From: GCA-003244245 sp036266995
GTDB lineage: Bacteria > Actinomycetota > Actinomycetes > Mycobacteriales > Pseudonocardiaceae
Direction: 5' to 3'
Assembly (NCBI GenBank): GCA_036266995.1
Contig: DATAWX010000224.1
Location: 5,309 to 69,308 of the forward strand
Length of the DNA: 64,000 bases
Shown here: positions 17,250 through 25,554 of the stretch, in pieces
How positions within the stretch are numbered: the stretch's first letter is position 1
Layout: each line of letters starts with the position of its first letter
Translations under genes and position numbers: made by a program
Notes under the pieces: generated by a model
What the model saw: only the letters and a program-made list of their open reading frames with translations
The model's database searches: none
What the model was told of the DNA's origin: nothing

Positions 17250-18742
17250 AACGCATCCACCGACACCGGATCGCTGCGCTGCCGGCCAGCATCATGGCCA
17301 ACCGCGTCGCGGCGCAGCGCGGCCCCCGCGATCAGCGCCACCGCCACCATCGCGAACTGGTAAGGCCAGTCATGGAACGCGCTCTGCCCAGTGGGGTAGG
17401 TGCTCAGCACCAGCCACGTCGAGGCCGTGACCGCCCACGCAAGCGACCGTCGCGGCCAGGGCAGGGCCGCGCTCAGGACCAGAGCCCAGGTGAAATACCA
17501 GGGTAGGGTTGCCGGCGCCAGCAGCACCGCCCACAGCAGCGTTACTGCTGCACGTCGAACGGCCACCGGTCCGCCGTCCCTGGCCAACCACCACTGCCGG
17601 GCGAAGATGGCTACGAAGACCCCCGAGCCCAGCAGCCGGCAGACCTCGATGAAGGGGCCGTCGCTCAGGTGACCGAAGGGTGCCGTCAGCGCGTGCGTCA
17701 GCTCGCCGGCGGCGGTGGGTAGCGACATCCAGTTGACGATCAGCGATGGTGCGTTCAGGGCCGGGATCCAGCCCAGGCCAACCCCGGACAGCATCGTGAT
17801 CGCGGTGAACATCGTGGCGAACACCGCCACGCCGCCCGCGCCGGCCCGGCGCAGTTGCGCCCGCCGGTCACCGGGCAGGTGAGCCGCCCACACCCAGACC
17901 AGGAACGGCAATGCGATCCCGGCCGACGCCTTCACCGCCATCGCCGCGGTGACCACGGCGATCCCCGCGACGTGCCGGCGCTCCAACACCAGCAGCGTGC
18001 CCGCCGCCAGCAGGCCGATCATCAGCAGATCGTTGTGTGGTCCACCGACCAGATGCACGATCGTCAACGGGTTGGCGATCACCAGCCACAGCGTGACGGT
18101 GCGATCGCCACCAAGCAGGTCGGCCAGCCGGGGCAGCGCGTACACCAGCAGCGCTAAGCCGCCTACCAGCACCAACCTGATACCGATCACGCCCAGGATG
18201 AGGTCATCACCGGTCAACCGGTTGATCGTCTTGGCGACGAGGATGAACAGCGGGCCGTAGGGTGCTGGGGTGGTCTGCCATACGTAGTGCACGTTGTCCG
18301 CGATGGCTCCTGGCGGCAGCTTCACGGGTCCGAGCTGGTAGGGATCCAGCCCGCGCAACGCGAGCGCACCCTGCGCCAGGTAGCTGTAGACGTCCCTGGT
18401 GAACAGCGGTGGGGACAGCAGCAAGGGCGCCGTCCACGCTGCACTGGCGACCTGAACCTGTTGGACGGTCGCGGTGCCGCTCAGCACGTCGCGGCCCAGG
18501 CGAACCCACGCCCACACGATCATCCCGACCCCGGCGTAGAGCGCCACAGTGGCCAGGTCGTGACCGTGCCCGTAACGGATCCACGACAACGGTCCACCGC
18601 TGATCAGTGGGTCGCTGACGAGGATTCCGCCCGCTCCTACGGCCATGGTGGCCAGCAGCACTGAACCGATCAATCCGAGCAGCACCGGGCCGGTGAGAAG
18701 GTGGCTCAGGCGCAGCCGGTCGAGCACCGCCTTCGATGACAC
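17246..18742 (-). CDS. Carotene-cluster membrane protein / MptA-MptB-like GT-C alpha-1,6-mannosyltransferase
   Basis: A 498-residue membrane protein with about 12-13 hydrophobic segments and the GT-C hallmark acidic loop after helix 1 (DLATVALY, then FTRDVYSYLAQGALALRGLDPYQLGP, near 115-140). This is the pattern of polyprenyl-phosphomannose-dependent mannosyltransferases MptA and MptB, which build the mannan core of lipomannan. The same group is labelled a carotene biosynthesis-associated membrane protein when it occurs in crt clusters. It sits between crtI (7 bases upstream) and crtB (4-base overlap), so it is co-expressed with them. In mycobacteria mptA neighbours idsA2 and an MTHFR-like gene, which matches the gene order here. 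It may glycosylate a carotenoid or act on lipoglycan. Confidence 0.8.
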   Translation of the reverse strand: MSSKAVLDRLRLSHLLTGPVLLGLIGSVLLATMAVGAGGILVSDPLISGGPLSWIRYGHGHDLATVALYAGVGMIVWAWVRLGRDVLSGTATVQQVQVASAAWTAPLLLSPPLFTRDVYSYLAQGALALRGLDPYQLGPVKLPPGAIADNVHYVWQTTPAPYGPLFILVAKTINRLTGDDLILGVIGIRLVLVGGLALLVYALPRLADLLGGDRTVTLWLVIANPLTIVHLVGGPHNDLLMIGLLAAGTLLVLERRHVAGIAVVTAAMAVKASAGIALPFLVWVWAAHLPGDRRAQLRRAGAGGVAVFATMFTAITMLSGVGLGWIPALNAPSLIVNWMSLPTAAGELTHALTAPFGHLSDGPFIEVCRLLGSGVFVAIFARQWWLARDGGPVAVRRAAVTLLWAVLLAPATLPWYFTWALVLSAALPWPRRSLAWAVTASTWLVLSTYPTGQSAFHDWPYQFAMVAVALIAGAALRRDAVGHDAGRQRSDPVSVDAL

Positions 18743-18749
18743 TGTCGGT

Positions 18750-20282
18750 TCAGCCGCTCATGGCGGTGCTTCGGCGGGCTCCGGTGGTAGTGATCCGGGC
18801 CGCGGCGAGCTTGCCGGAGATGATCGCGGTGGGCACCCCCACCCCAGGCGTCGTGCCGCATCCGGCGAGTACGACGTTGGTCCGGCCGCGCACCAGGTTC
18901 GACGGACGGAACGGCCCGGTCTGGGCGAAGGTGTGCGCAGCCGAGAACGGGGTTCCGACCGCAAGTCCCTGCGCCGCCCACTCGGCGGGGGTGACCAACT
19001 GCTCGACCTCGATGGCGTCGCCCAAGTCGGCCAGTCCGCGCTGCTCCAGCGTGCCGACCAGCTCATCGCGGTAGGCGGATCCGAGACTGGCCCAGTTCAG
19101 CGGTGCGGTGCGCAGATTGGGGCACGGCGCGAGGATGTACAGCAGCTCGCGTCCCTCAGGCGCCAGGCTTGGGTCAGTGGCGGTGGGTCTGGTGACCAGC
19201 AGCGACGGGTCGGTCATGAGCTGCCCGCGGTAGATGATCTCGTCGAAGGTGCGTTCCCACTCGTCGCCGAAGAAGATCGTGTGATGGGCCAGCTCCGCCC
19301 AGCCCGGCCCGCTGCCCGGCCGGACACCAGCGTGCAGCACCACCGCTGAGGGTGACCAGCGCAGCGGCACCAGCCGCTGCGGGGCGCGGCCGAGTAACCG
19401 GTGCACCACGGGTAGGTCGGGGGTGAGGACCACTGCGTCGGCGCCTACCCGTTCGCCGTCGGCGGTATGCACCGCGGTGACCCGTTCCCCGAATTGCTCC
19501 AGGCTGGTCACGGTCGTGTTGTAGCGAAACTCGGCGCCGGCGTCGGTGGCGGCGTCGGCCATTGCCTGCGGCAACGCCTGCATCCCACCGCGGGGAAACC
19601 AGACCCCGGCCACCGTGTCCATATAGGCGATCACCCCGTACGCGCCGAGCGCGCGCTGCGGGGGTACTCCGGCGTAGAGCGCCTGGAAGGAGAAGATCCG
19701 TTGCAGCCGCTTGTCGTGCAGGAATCGACCGACCTGGGCGCCCAGCCGGCCGAAACCTCCTAGCGCGGCCAGCGTGGCCAGATCTTTGACGGCGTCGCGG
19801 CTGGCGACGAGGTCCAGTGGGGAGTCGAAGTTTCCGCCGATGAACCGGCCGATCTCCACCTCGTAGAGCCGGGTCAGCCACCGTCGCAGCCGCCGGTAGC
19901 CGGTCGCTTCGGATGGGCCGGCGACCGATCGGACCTCCGCCTCCATCGCGTCGGCGTCGGTGTGTACGTCGATCACCGACCCGTCGGCGAAGCGGGCCCG
20001 GTAGGCCGGGTGCAGCGCCACCAGGTCCAGCCGGGCGGCCAGCGAGTCACCCACCGCGGCGAGCGCTTCGTCGACCAGCTCCGGCATGGTGAGAACGGTG
20101 GGACCGGTGTCGAGCCGGTAACCGGCGAGATCGCTGCGGCCGGCCCGCCCGCCTGGATGGGGCTGGGCCTCCAGCACGGTCACCCGCCTACCGGATCCGA
20201 GCAGGTGCAGCGCCGCCGACAGCCCGGCTAGCCCGGCACCGACGACGACGACATGATCGGTGGGTCCGGGCACGGTGCGCAC
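18750..20282 (-). CDS. crtI: Phytoene desaturase
   Basis: A 510-residue FAD-dependent desaturase/isomerase converting phytoene towards lycopene-type polyenes. Seen: the N-terminal dinucleotide fold VVVVGAGLAGLSAALHLLGSG (residues 11-31) followed by EAQPHPGGRAG, YRLDTGPTVLTMPELV, the central PRGGMQALPQAMADAA, and the C-terminal bacterial-type crt signature region NVVLAGCGTTPGVGVPTAIISGKLAA. The GTG start has no ribosome site and lies 6 bases after TAACGT, so a leaderless transcript is likely. It is followed by the mannosyltransferase-like gene and crtB in one operon, with the prenyl synthase gene upstream on the same strand. No cyclase or ketolase gene is in the window, so the final carotenoid is unknown. 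Confidence 0.92.
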   Translation of the reverse strand: MRTVPGPTDHVVVVGAGLAGLSAALHLLGSGRRVTVLEAQPHPGGRAGRSDLAGYRLDTGPTVLTMPELVDEALAAVGDSLAARLDLVALHPAYRARFADGSVIDVHTDADAMEAEVRSVAGPSEATGYRRLRRWLTRLYEVEIGRFIGGNFDSPLDLVASRDAVKDLATLAALGGFGRLGAQVGRFLHDKRLQRIFSFQALYAGVPPQRALGAYGVIAYMDTVAGVWFPRGGMQALPQAMADAATDAGAEFRYNTTVTSLEQFGERVTAVHTADGERVGADAVVLTPDLPVVHRLLGRAPQRLVPLRWSPSAVVLHAGVRPGSGPGWAELAHHTIFFGDEWERTFDEIIYRGQLMTDPSLLVTRPTATDPSLAPEGRELLYILAPCPNLRTAPLNWASLGSAYRDELVGTLEQRGLADLGDAIEVEQLVTPAEWAAQGLAVGTPFSAAHTFAQTGPFRPSNLVRGRTNVVLAGCGTTPGVGVPTAIISGKLAAARITTTGARRSTAMSG

Positions 20283-20288
20283 GAGTGC

Positions 20289-20294
20289 ACGTTA
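20289..20294 (-). promoter_or_regulatory. -10 hexamer TAACGT before crtI (leaderless)
   Basis: Read on the minus strand, TAACGT-N6-GTG fits the leaderless signature shared by several genes here. It would give crtI its own promoter in the 49-base gap after the prenyl synthase gene. Confidence 0.5.
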
Positions 20295-20331
20295 CGCCCG
20301 GACTCCGTACCGCATGCTGTCGCCTTGACCG

Positions 20332-21486
20332 TCAGCGCACTCGGCAGGTGGCTTGTGCGGCCAGCTCCGCCAGCCGGGCGCCGGCCGGTTCGGCCAGCTC
20401 AGCGGCGTGCAGGCTACTCAATGCTGAGGTGGTGAGCGTGGTGATCCGGCGCTCGACCTCGGCCACCGCGCCGAGCTCGATGAGCAGCTCACGGACCTCG
20501 GTCACGGTGTGCCCGTCCACCTGAGGGTTCCCGATGGCGCCGCGCAGCAGATCAGCGGTCCCGGTCTGCCGCTTCTCATCGGCGGCCCGCAGGGCATAGG
20601 CCAACAGCAGAGTTCGCTTGCCCTCACGCAGGTCGTCGCCGGCCGGTTTGCCGGTGACCCCGGGGTCGCCGAACATACCCAGCAGGTCATCGCGAAGCTG
20701 GAAGGCGATGCCGATGTCGGCGCCGAACCGGCGGTAGGAGCGCACCAGGGCGGGGTCCGCTCCGGCGATCGCCGCACCCAGGTGCAGCGGGCGCTCGACG
20801 GTGTAAGCCGCGGTCTTGTACCGGTCGATCCGCAGCGCGGTCTCGGGCCTCTCGTCGCCGCTGGCCTGGGTGACCACGTCGAGGTATTGCCCGGCGAGCA
20901 CCTCGGTGCGCATGGCCTGCCACACGACATGCGCTCGACTGAGCTGCTCCGGCCACAGATCCGATCCCCGCAACATGTCATCGGCCCAGGCCAACGCGAT
21001 GTCACCGAGCAGGATGGCGGTGGCCGCGCCGAACCGTTCCGGTGCGCCCAACCACCCGGCCGCGCGATGCTGGGCCGCGAAGTCGACGTGCATGGTCGGT
21101 GCGCCTCGCCGGGTGGTGGAAGCGTCGATCAGGTCGTCATGCACCAGGGCGCAGGCCTGGATCAGCTCCAACGAGCTCACCGCCCGCAGCACCGCCCGGA
21201 CGTGTGGGTCGTCGGGGGAGCCGCCCGCTCCTCGCCAGCCCCACCAGGCGAAAGTCGGGCGTAGCCGCTTGCCGGGGCCGAGAACGAAATCACTCAGCGA
21301 GTCGACCGCGGCGGCGAACTGCGGGTCGATCCGGGCCGCCTCATCGCGCTTGCTCTGCAGGAAGGAGGCAAGCTCGTGGTGGACTTCGGCGCGGAGGTCG
21401 TCATCGAGCGGATGCACCTGCTGATCTTCCGCTACCTCGGTGACGGTCCGAGTGCGGGTTGGGCGGGCGGCGTTCCGCTGCGCCAT
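20332..21486 (-). CDS. idsA2: Polyprenyl (geranylgeranyl) diphosphate synthase
   Basis: A 384-residue trans-prenyl synthase that makes the C20 precursor for crtB. Present are GPGKRLRPTFAWWGWRGAG, the first aspartate-rich motif in VHDDLIDAS (DDxxD) and the second in FQLRDDLLGMFGDP. The latter has Gly in place of the third Asp, a form common in actinobacterial synthases. I start at ATG 21486 because GGAGG lies 4 bases before the spacer; an upstream frame to 21528 would add 14 residues without a ribosome site. Divergent metF lies 190 bases away, and the metF / idsA2 / mptA order recalls the mycobacterial Rv2172c-Rv2173-Rv2174 locus. The symbol is by that synteny; crtE would be an equal name. Confidence 0.88.
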   Translation of the reverse strand: MAQRNAARPTRTRTVTEVAEDQQVHPLDDDLRAEVHHELASFLQSKRDEAARIDPQFAAAVDSLSDFVLGPGKRLRPTFAWWGWRGAGGSPDDPHVRAVLRAVSSLELIQACALVHDDLIDASTTRRGAPTMHVDFAAQHRAAGWLGAPERFGAATAILLGDIALAWADDMLRGSDLWPEQLSRAHVVWQAMRTEVLAGQYLDVVTQASGDERPETALRIDRYKTAAYTVERPLHLGAAIAGADPALVRSYRRFGADIGIAFQLRDDLLGMFGDPGVTGKPAGDDLREGKRTLLLAYALRAADEKRQTGTADLLRGAIGNPQVDGHTVTEVRELLIELGAVAEVERRITTLTTSALSSLHAAELAEPAGARLAELAAQATCRVR

Positions 21487-21667
21487 CGAACCTCCATGCG
21501 TATCGTGGTGACTGCACCGCGTAGCCACGCTCTCACTCGCTGTGTATATCGACGATAGGGCTTGTTCCTGCCGGTACGTGCCCGAGTTCGGTCGCCGCGG
21601 GGTCCCGGTTCGGTTTGGCCGCGTGCATGCGTCGCTCCGACGAGCCTTCTCCGCAACCCGGCCTCGC

Positions 21668-21673
21668 TAGAGT
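21668..21673 (+). promoter_or_regulatory. -10 hexamer TAGAGT before metF (leaderless)
   Basis: TAGAGT is followed by GGCTGC and the ATG at 21680, a six-base gap. No Shine-Dalgarno is present. Confidence 0.6.
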
Positions 21674-21679
21674 GGCTGC

Positions 21680-22585
21680 ATGACGGCCATCATCGACCGG
21701 CTCGGCGGAGACCGCCCGGTGTTCTCAGTGGAGTTCTTCCCGCCCCGCGACGACGCCGGGGAGAGTCAGCTGTGGCAAACGGTGCGCGACTTCGAGCCGC
21801 TGGACCCCGCCTTCGTCTCGGTGACCTATGGCGCCGGGGGGTCCAGCCGGGATCGCACGGTGCGGATCACCGGGCGGATCGCGCAGCAGACCCCTCTGGT
21901 CGCGATGGCGCACCTCACCGCGGTGAACCATTCGGTGGACGAACTACGGAAGGTGATCGACAGCTACGCCGAGGCCGGGATCCGCAACGTGTTGGCGCTG
22001 CGTGGGGATCCGCCGGGCGACCCGCTCGGGGACTGGGTGGCGCACCCAGAGGGCGTGCAGTACGCGCAGGACCTGGTCCGCCTGGTCCGGTCGCTCGGCG
22101 ACTTCTGCATCGGTGTGGCTGCGTTCCCTGAGCGCCACCCGCGGTCGCTCGGCGCCGAGTCCGACGTACGGTACCTGGTGGCCAAACTGCGAGCCGGCGC
22201 TCAGTTCGCGATCACCCAGATGTTCTTCCGCGCGGAGGACTACCTGCGACTGCGGGACCGGGTAGCCGCCGCGGGTGCGGATATGGCGACGGTGCCGATC
22301 CTGGCCGGGGTGATGCCGATCACCACGTTGCGTGGCGTGCAGAAGATGGCTGAGCTGTCCGGCTGCACCATCCCCACGGCGGTGCGCGAGCGACTGGTCG
22401 CGGTGGGTGACGATCCTGCCGCGATCCGGCAGGTGGGGGTGGACGTTGCGAGCGAGTTGTGCGAACAGTTGCTCGCTGAAGGCGCGCCAGGCCTGCACTT
22501 CTACTCGCTCAACCGCTCCCGCTCCACCCACGCCGTCCTGGCCCGCCTCGGCATGGCGCGGGTGCGCTCAGTCCCGGGTTGCTGA
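21680..22585 (+). CDS. metF: Methylenetetrahydrofolate reductase
   Basis: A 301-residue flavoprotein reducing 5,10-methylene-THF to 5-methyl-THF for methionine synthesis. Typical blocks are present: VFSVEFFPPRDD (residues 14-25), VTYGAGGSSRDRT, MAHLTAVNH, NVLALRGDPPGD, AFPERHPR, AQFAITQMFF and ILAGVMPIT, in the order of the TIM-barrel MTHFR fold. The ATG is preceded by a TANNNT hexamer at leaderless spacing. It is divergent from the prenyl-synthase / carotenoid genes. The stop is only 6 bases from the convergent XRE gene end, with no obvious terminator between. Length and motifs are complete. Confidence 0.95.
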   Translation: MTAIIDRLGGDRPVFSVEFFPPRDDAGESQLWQTVRDFEPLDPAFVSVTYGAGGSSRDRTVRITGRIAQQTPLVAMAHLTAVNHSVDELRKVIDSYAEAGIRNVLALRGDPPGDPLGDWVAHPEGVQYAQDLVRLVRSLGDFCIGVAAFPERHPRSLGAESDVRYLVAKLRAGAQFAITQMFFRAEDYLRLRDRVAAAGADMATVPILAGVMPITTLRGVQKMAELSGCTIPTAVRERLVAVGDDPAAIRQVGVDVASELCEQLLAEGAPGLHFYSLNRSRSTHAVLARLGMARVRSVPGC

Positions 22586-22591
22586 GCGACG

Positions 22592-23977
22592 TCAGCCGTT
22601 GATTACTTCCCGCACAAAGGCTGCGCGACTCTCGAGTGCCTCATAAGCCAGGAGCCGGAACGCGGGTGAACGGGCAGTCTGATCAACGCGGCAGGCTGCA
22701 TCCAGGTTTTCGAGGACGTCTTCTGCGGCATATTCGCGAGTCTGGAAAGAAACACTCGCCTTCTCGAAGCGAGTAGGCCAGTCGAGGTCGCGCCGAAGGT
22801 TGACTTCAAGCACCGCTCCGAGTGGATGGTGCCGGAATCGCTCGGGTTGGGATAGGAGCTCCTTGAGCGCTCGTGCGGTCCCCGGCCCGTGGATCCCCCC
22901 ACAAATGACTGCGCGATATCTGCCCGTCTTGCAGTAGGGATTACGAGCCAAAGTCACGACGGAAAAGTCGTTGGAGCCATGCGTAATTTGAGCGTGATGT
23001 TCTTGATCGGCCGGATCTATGATACCGAGCGTGCGAAACTTGTTCATCAGAGCCTTCGCCGTAGATCCATCAAGAACCTTTCTAGCCAACTCTTCTGCTC
23101 GCCCGAACAGGCGCTGGTCGGAATCGTCTCCAATATTTTTCGTCGCACCGTCTGAGTTGAGCGACTGAGCAATGTTCCAGAACAAGTTCGCGAACGTTTC
23201 ATCTTGCATGCGCGGATCGAGTCGGAACTGCTCATCGCGAGCCACGACATCGTCGTCGATCCTAAAAGGAAAGATCGCATCGTTTTTGTTCAGAATTCTT
23301 GCTCCCCAGTTGACCGCTGGACTGCCAACGATCAATAAGTTGCTCTCGGCGAGTTCTGGCATCGCCTCAAGGTAATCAAGAGGCATACGCACCAGCAGCT
23401 TGTCTGATCTGATGACTGAGTGCTGCATAGTTTTGCCAAGATAGCTGACATACATGGCATCTGTCATGGAACCTGAATAGATCAGACAATCGGCAGCGCT
23501 CTGTGCGCGCGGTTCACGGCGGTCTCCCAGAATGATCGTCAGGGGATCATTTCCGGGGAAGTTTGCCAGGGAACCAAGAGGTGTTTTGTTTGTTTTTCGA
23601 GCGTCGTCGCGCGGCGGGCATAAAAGAGAATCGAGTGCTTGGTTAAAGATCTCCGGCTTGTCCCGCACGTCATGCTCAGCGCGAGCGAGGAGCCAGTCGG
23701 TCAGCCATTGCGAGAGTTCGCCGGGGTCAGGTGCAGCGTGGACGCGATCGTTCCGGAGACTCTGGTAGAGCTCATTGAGCACTGACAGACCGGGAAGTTG
23801 TACGCCGTTCTCGAACAAGCTGATCTGCTGCGCGGTCCGAGCGGGTTCAAACTGGTGAGCAAGCCACCGTTGGGTAGGTGTGCTCCCATCGGCGGGTCTC
23901 GCCTGCTCGCGAGCGTGCTTGATCCGATGGCCGAGTCGCCGCGCGGCCGGGTTGGGCAGCTGCAACGCCACTGCCAT
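22592..23977 (-). CDS. XRE-type HTH regulator with an unrecognised large C-terminal domain
   Basis: A 461-residue protein. Residues about 12-75 form an XRE-like helix-turn-helix (ARRLGHRIKHAREQ, TAQQISLFENGVQLPGLSVL). The remaining 350 residues match no family I can name. They contain strand-turn motifs suggesting a Rossmann-like ligand-binding domain: LTIILGDRRE, SNLLIVGSPAVNWGARIL and YRAVICGGIHGPGTARALKE. The frame is visibly less GC-rich than all neighbours, with codons such as AAT, GAT and TTG common, indicating transfer. The open frame extends to 24406, but the upstream part is low-complexity antisense to another gene; ATG 23977 just before the HTH is preferred. TACAAT at minus-strand -10 position and paired CAACTGT repeats lie upstream. 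It may sense a nucleotide-like signal; that is inference. Confidence 0.7.
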   Translation of the reverse strand: MAVALQLPNPAARRLGHRIKHAREQARPADGSTPTQRWLAHQFEPARTAQQISLFENGVQLPGLSVLNELYQSLRNDRVHAAPDPGELSQWLTDWLLARAEHDVRDKPEIFNQALDSLLCPPRDDARKTNKTPLGSLANFPGNDPLTIILGDRREPRAQSAADCLIYSGSMTDAMYVSYLGKTMQHSVIRSDKLLVRMPLDYLEAMPELAESNLLIVGSPAVNWGARILNKNDAIFPFRIDDDVVARDEQFRLDPRMQDETFANLFWNIAQSLNSDGATKNIGDDSDQRLFGRAEELARKVLDGSTAKALMNKFRTLGIIDPADQEHHAQITHGSNDFSVVTLARNPYCKTGRYRAVICGGIHGPGTARALKELLSQPERFRHHPLGAVLEVNLRRDLDWPTRFEKASVSFQTREYAAEDVLENLDAACRVDQTARSPAFRLLAYEALESRAAFVREVING

Positions 23978-23999
23978 CACCACCAGACGGGTAGTCGAG

Positions 24000-24036
24000 C
24001 AACTGTCGAGTTGATTGTAGCTCAAGATGCAACTGT
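24000..24036. promoter_or_regulatory. Candidate autoregulatory promoter of the XRE gene
   Basis: On the minus strand TACAAT (24014-24019) is a near-consensus -10 for the XRE gene. Two direct copies of CAACTGT (24000-24006 and 24030-24036, 30 bp apart) flank it. The first also forms CAACT-GTCG-AGTTG, a small inverted repeat. Spacing suggests a repressor binding on both sides of the -10. Confidence 0.4.
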
Positions 24037-24173
24037 TTGAGGAGAGAAGTTCGCGCACGGTATCAACTCTGTGATTGACCGCGCTCGCTGGCATGGTGGA
24101 AGCTGAGTCGTCATGTTGGCGATACGACCGATCGTGCCCGGCTGCGGGCCCAGTGCCATGGGAGGAGGTCGCG

Positions 24174-24674
24174 ATGTGGTTCGAGTGGCGCCCGGCGAGC
24201 AGGTCGGCCCGCACGCCAGACTGGCCAGCGGTTAAGCGCGCGGATGAGGCAGGTCGGCCACACGCCCCGTTGGGGCGAGACGCGCTGCTCGGCTTCTGGG
24301 GCTTGGTTATCTCGGCCGTGATCACCGCATCGGTGCCGCTGGTGCTGAATGATCGGGACTCAGGTCTGCAACTGCGGCCAACCGAGCCCATGGTGACGGC
24401 GCTCACGGTGCAGACCCATGGCGAGGCATGGCTGTATCTCGAGCCGTCGACGAAGTCTGTTGCTCTGTTCCACCTGCTCGATGGCGAAGACGTCGATGTT
24501 GTGTGCCAGCGACGTGAGGGTGAGATCGTCTACGACCCGAACCCGCAGCGCGGCCAACTCGCTCAGTGGCCAGTGTGGGACCGACTGTTGAACGGCTTCT
24601 GGTTGCCAGATTTGGCGACATCGTTGCCGAAGGTGCCAGGTGGCACGCCTCCAGGATGCGTGCCGAGATGCTGA
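24174..24674 (+). CDS. Membrane-anchored SH3-like extracytoplasmic protein
   Basis: A 166-residue protein with a cytoplasmic N-terminus, one membrane segment (LLGFWGLVISAVITASVPLVL, about residues 44-64) and an exported domain. That domain has the bacterial SH3-like pattern (WLYLEPSTKSVALFHLLDGEDVDVVCQRREG) ending in WDRLLNGFWLPDLATSLP and a final Cys. Two cysteines (in DVVCQR and GCVPRC) could pair outside the cell. The start is clear: GGGAGGAGGTCGCG precedes the ATG at 24174. It diverges from the XRE gene with 196 bases between and may be its target. Similar small wall-associated proteins are common and unassigned in actinobacteria; the function is unknown. Confidence 0.65.
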   Translation: MWFEWRPASRSARTPDWPAVKRADEAGRPHAPLGRDALLGFWGLVISAVITASVPLVLNDRDSGLQLRPTEPMVTALTVQTHGEAWLYLEPSTKSVALFHLLDGEDVDVVCQRREGEIVYDPNPQRGQLAQWPVWDRLLNGFWLPDLATSLPKVPGGTPPGCVPRC

Positions 24675-24701
24675 GGTATCGGCTCGGCACGCGGGCCGGG
24701 G

Positions 24702-25262
24702 CTAGAGCGGCAGCGTGCGCACCAGCACGGCGAACTCCCGGGAGTCTCCGGTGAAGTGGTAGTGCCGAAGCAGATCGGTGAATCCGAGCCGACGGTAGAG
24801 CCGCCATGCCCTGGTGGGCCCCTCGGGGGTGGACAGCAATGCGCGCGGGGCGTCCACTCTGGAGAGTAGCTCGGTGAGCAGCGCCTTACCGATGCCCCTG
24901 CCTTGAGCGTCCGGGTGCACATGCAGTTCGGTGAGCTCGAAGTAGTCGGCGAGTTCGTCCTGGGCACTGCGCCGATCGATCTGCGTGAGCCCGCGGTGGA
25001 CCTCGTCATGCCACCACTGCCCGGGAGCACCGCGGTATCCGTAGCCGATGCCCACCAGGGCGTCCGCGTCGAAGGCGGCCATGCACAACCAGCCGGACCG
25101 CAGCATGTGTTCCCGCCACATCGGACTCCGATGCCGCGCGGTGCCGGGCGGGTAGTGCATGGCCGTGACATAGATTCGCAGCGCCTCATCAAGCCGCAGG
25201 CGCAATTGCTGGGCCGTCAGTTCAGCCAGCTGCGCTGGTTCGCGGATGGGCATCGCGGTCAT
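24702..25262 (-). CDS. GNAT-family N-acetyltransferase
   Basis: A 186-residue acetyl-CoA-dependent acyltransferase. The acetyl-CoA pyrophosphate-binding motif A is clear: LHVHPDAQGRGIGKALLTEL (around residues 121-140). It is followed by TPEGPTRAWRLYRRLGFTDL, the motif B helix and beta-bulge typical of GNAT enzymes. The start ATG 25262 has GGAGG at good distance. It is convergent with the SH3-like gene (27 bases) and diverges from the HEPN operon. The substrate (amine, antibiotic or protein N-terminus) cannot be told from the sequence. Confidence 0.85.
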   Translation of the reverse strand: MTAMPIREPAQLAELTAQQLRLRLDEALRIYVTAMHYPPGTARHRSPMWREHMLRSGWLCMAAFDADALVGIGYGYRGAPGQWWHDEVHRGLTQIDRRSAQDELADYFELTELHVHPDAQGRGIGKALLTELLSRVDAPRALLSTPEGPTRAWRLYRRLGFTDLLRHYHFTGDSREFAVLVRTLPL

Positions 25263-25554
25263 CGCTGACCTCCAGTATCGGCCGACGTCGCTGCGAAGCG
25301 GGTGGCGTCCACAGAGTGCCTGAATTCCAGCAGACCGCGCCAGGTGTCGAGCCGCGCCGGCGGAGATTGGTACTTGACGGGACCGAGCGTCGAGGGGTTA
25401 CCCTTCAACTGTGTCGAACATATGTTCGAACAAGGTCCGGCGGTGGGGCGGGGGAAGCGCACCGCCGCCGGACTCCGCCGACTTCCCCACGGCAGAGCCG
25501 ATCCGTTGTCGTCAACCCAGGTCGCCGATCCCGACTCCCGACCAGGAGGCCGAA
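25263..25554 (+). other. Regulatory spacer upstream of the HEPN operon
   Basis: No convincing gene. The stretch holds the LexA box at 25414-25429 and ends in the ribosome site AGGAGG (25544-25549) for the GTG at 25555. A longer in-phase frame from GTG 25411 would put the LexA box inside the coding sequence and is proline-rich and family-unlike, so it is treated as leader. Confidence 0.6.
25414..25429. promoter_or_regulatory. LexA (SOS) box, perfect palindrome
   Basis: TCGAACATATGTTCGA matches the actinobacterial SOS consensus TCGAAC-N4-GTTCGA at every defined position. Embedded TATGTT (25421-25426) could be the -10 of the operon promoter, which LexA would then cover. The HEPN gene begins 125 bases downstream. 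Confidence 0.8.

Noticed and set aside
24000..24406. N-terminal extension of the XRE gene to 24406 (604 residues)
   Set aside because: The added 143 residues are Ser/Thr/Arg-rich, antisense to the SH3-like gene and its leader, and lie upstream of the -10 and the HTH start; ATG 23977 fits better.
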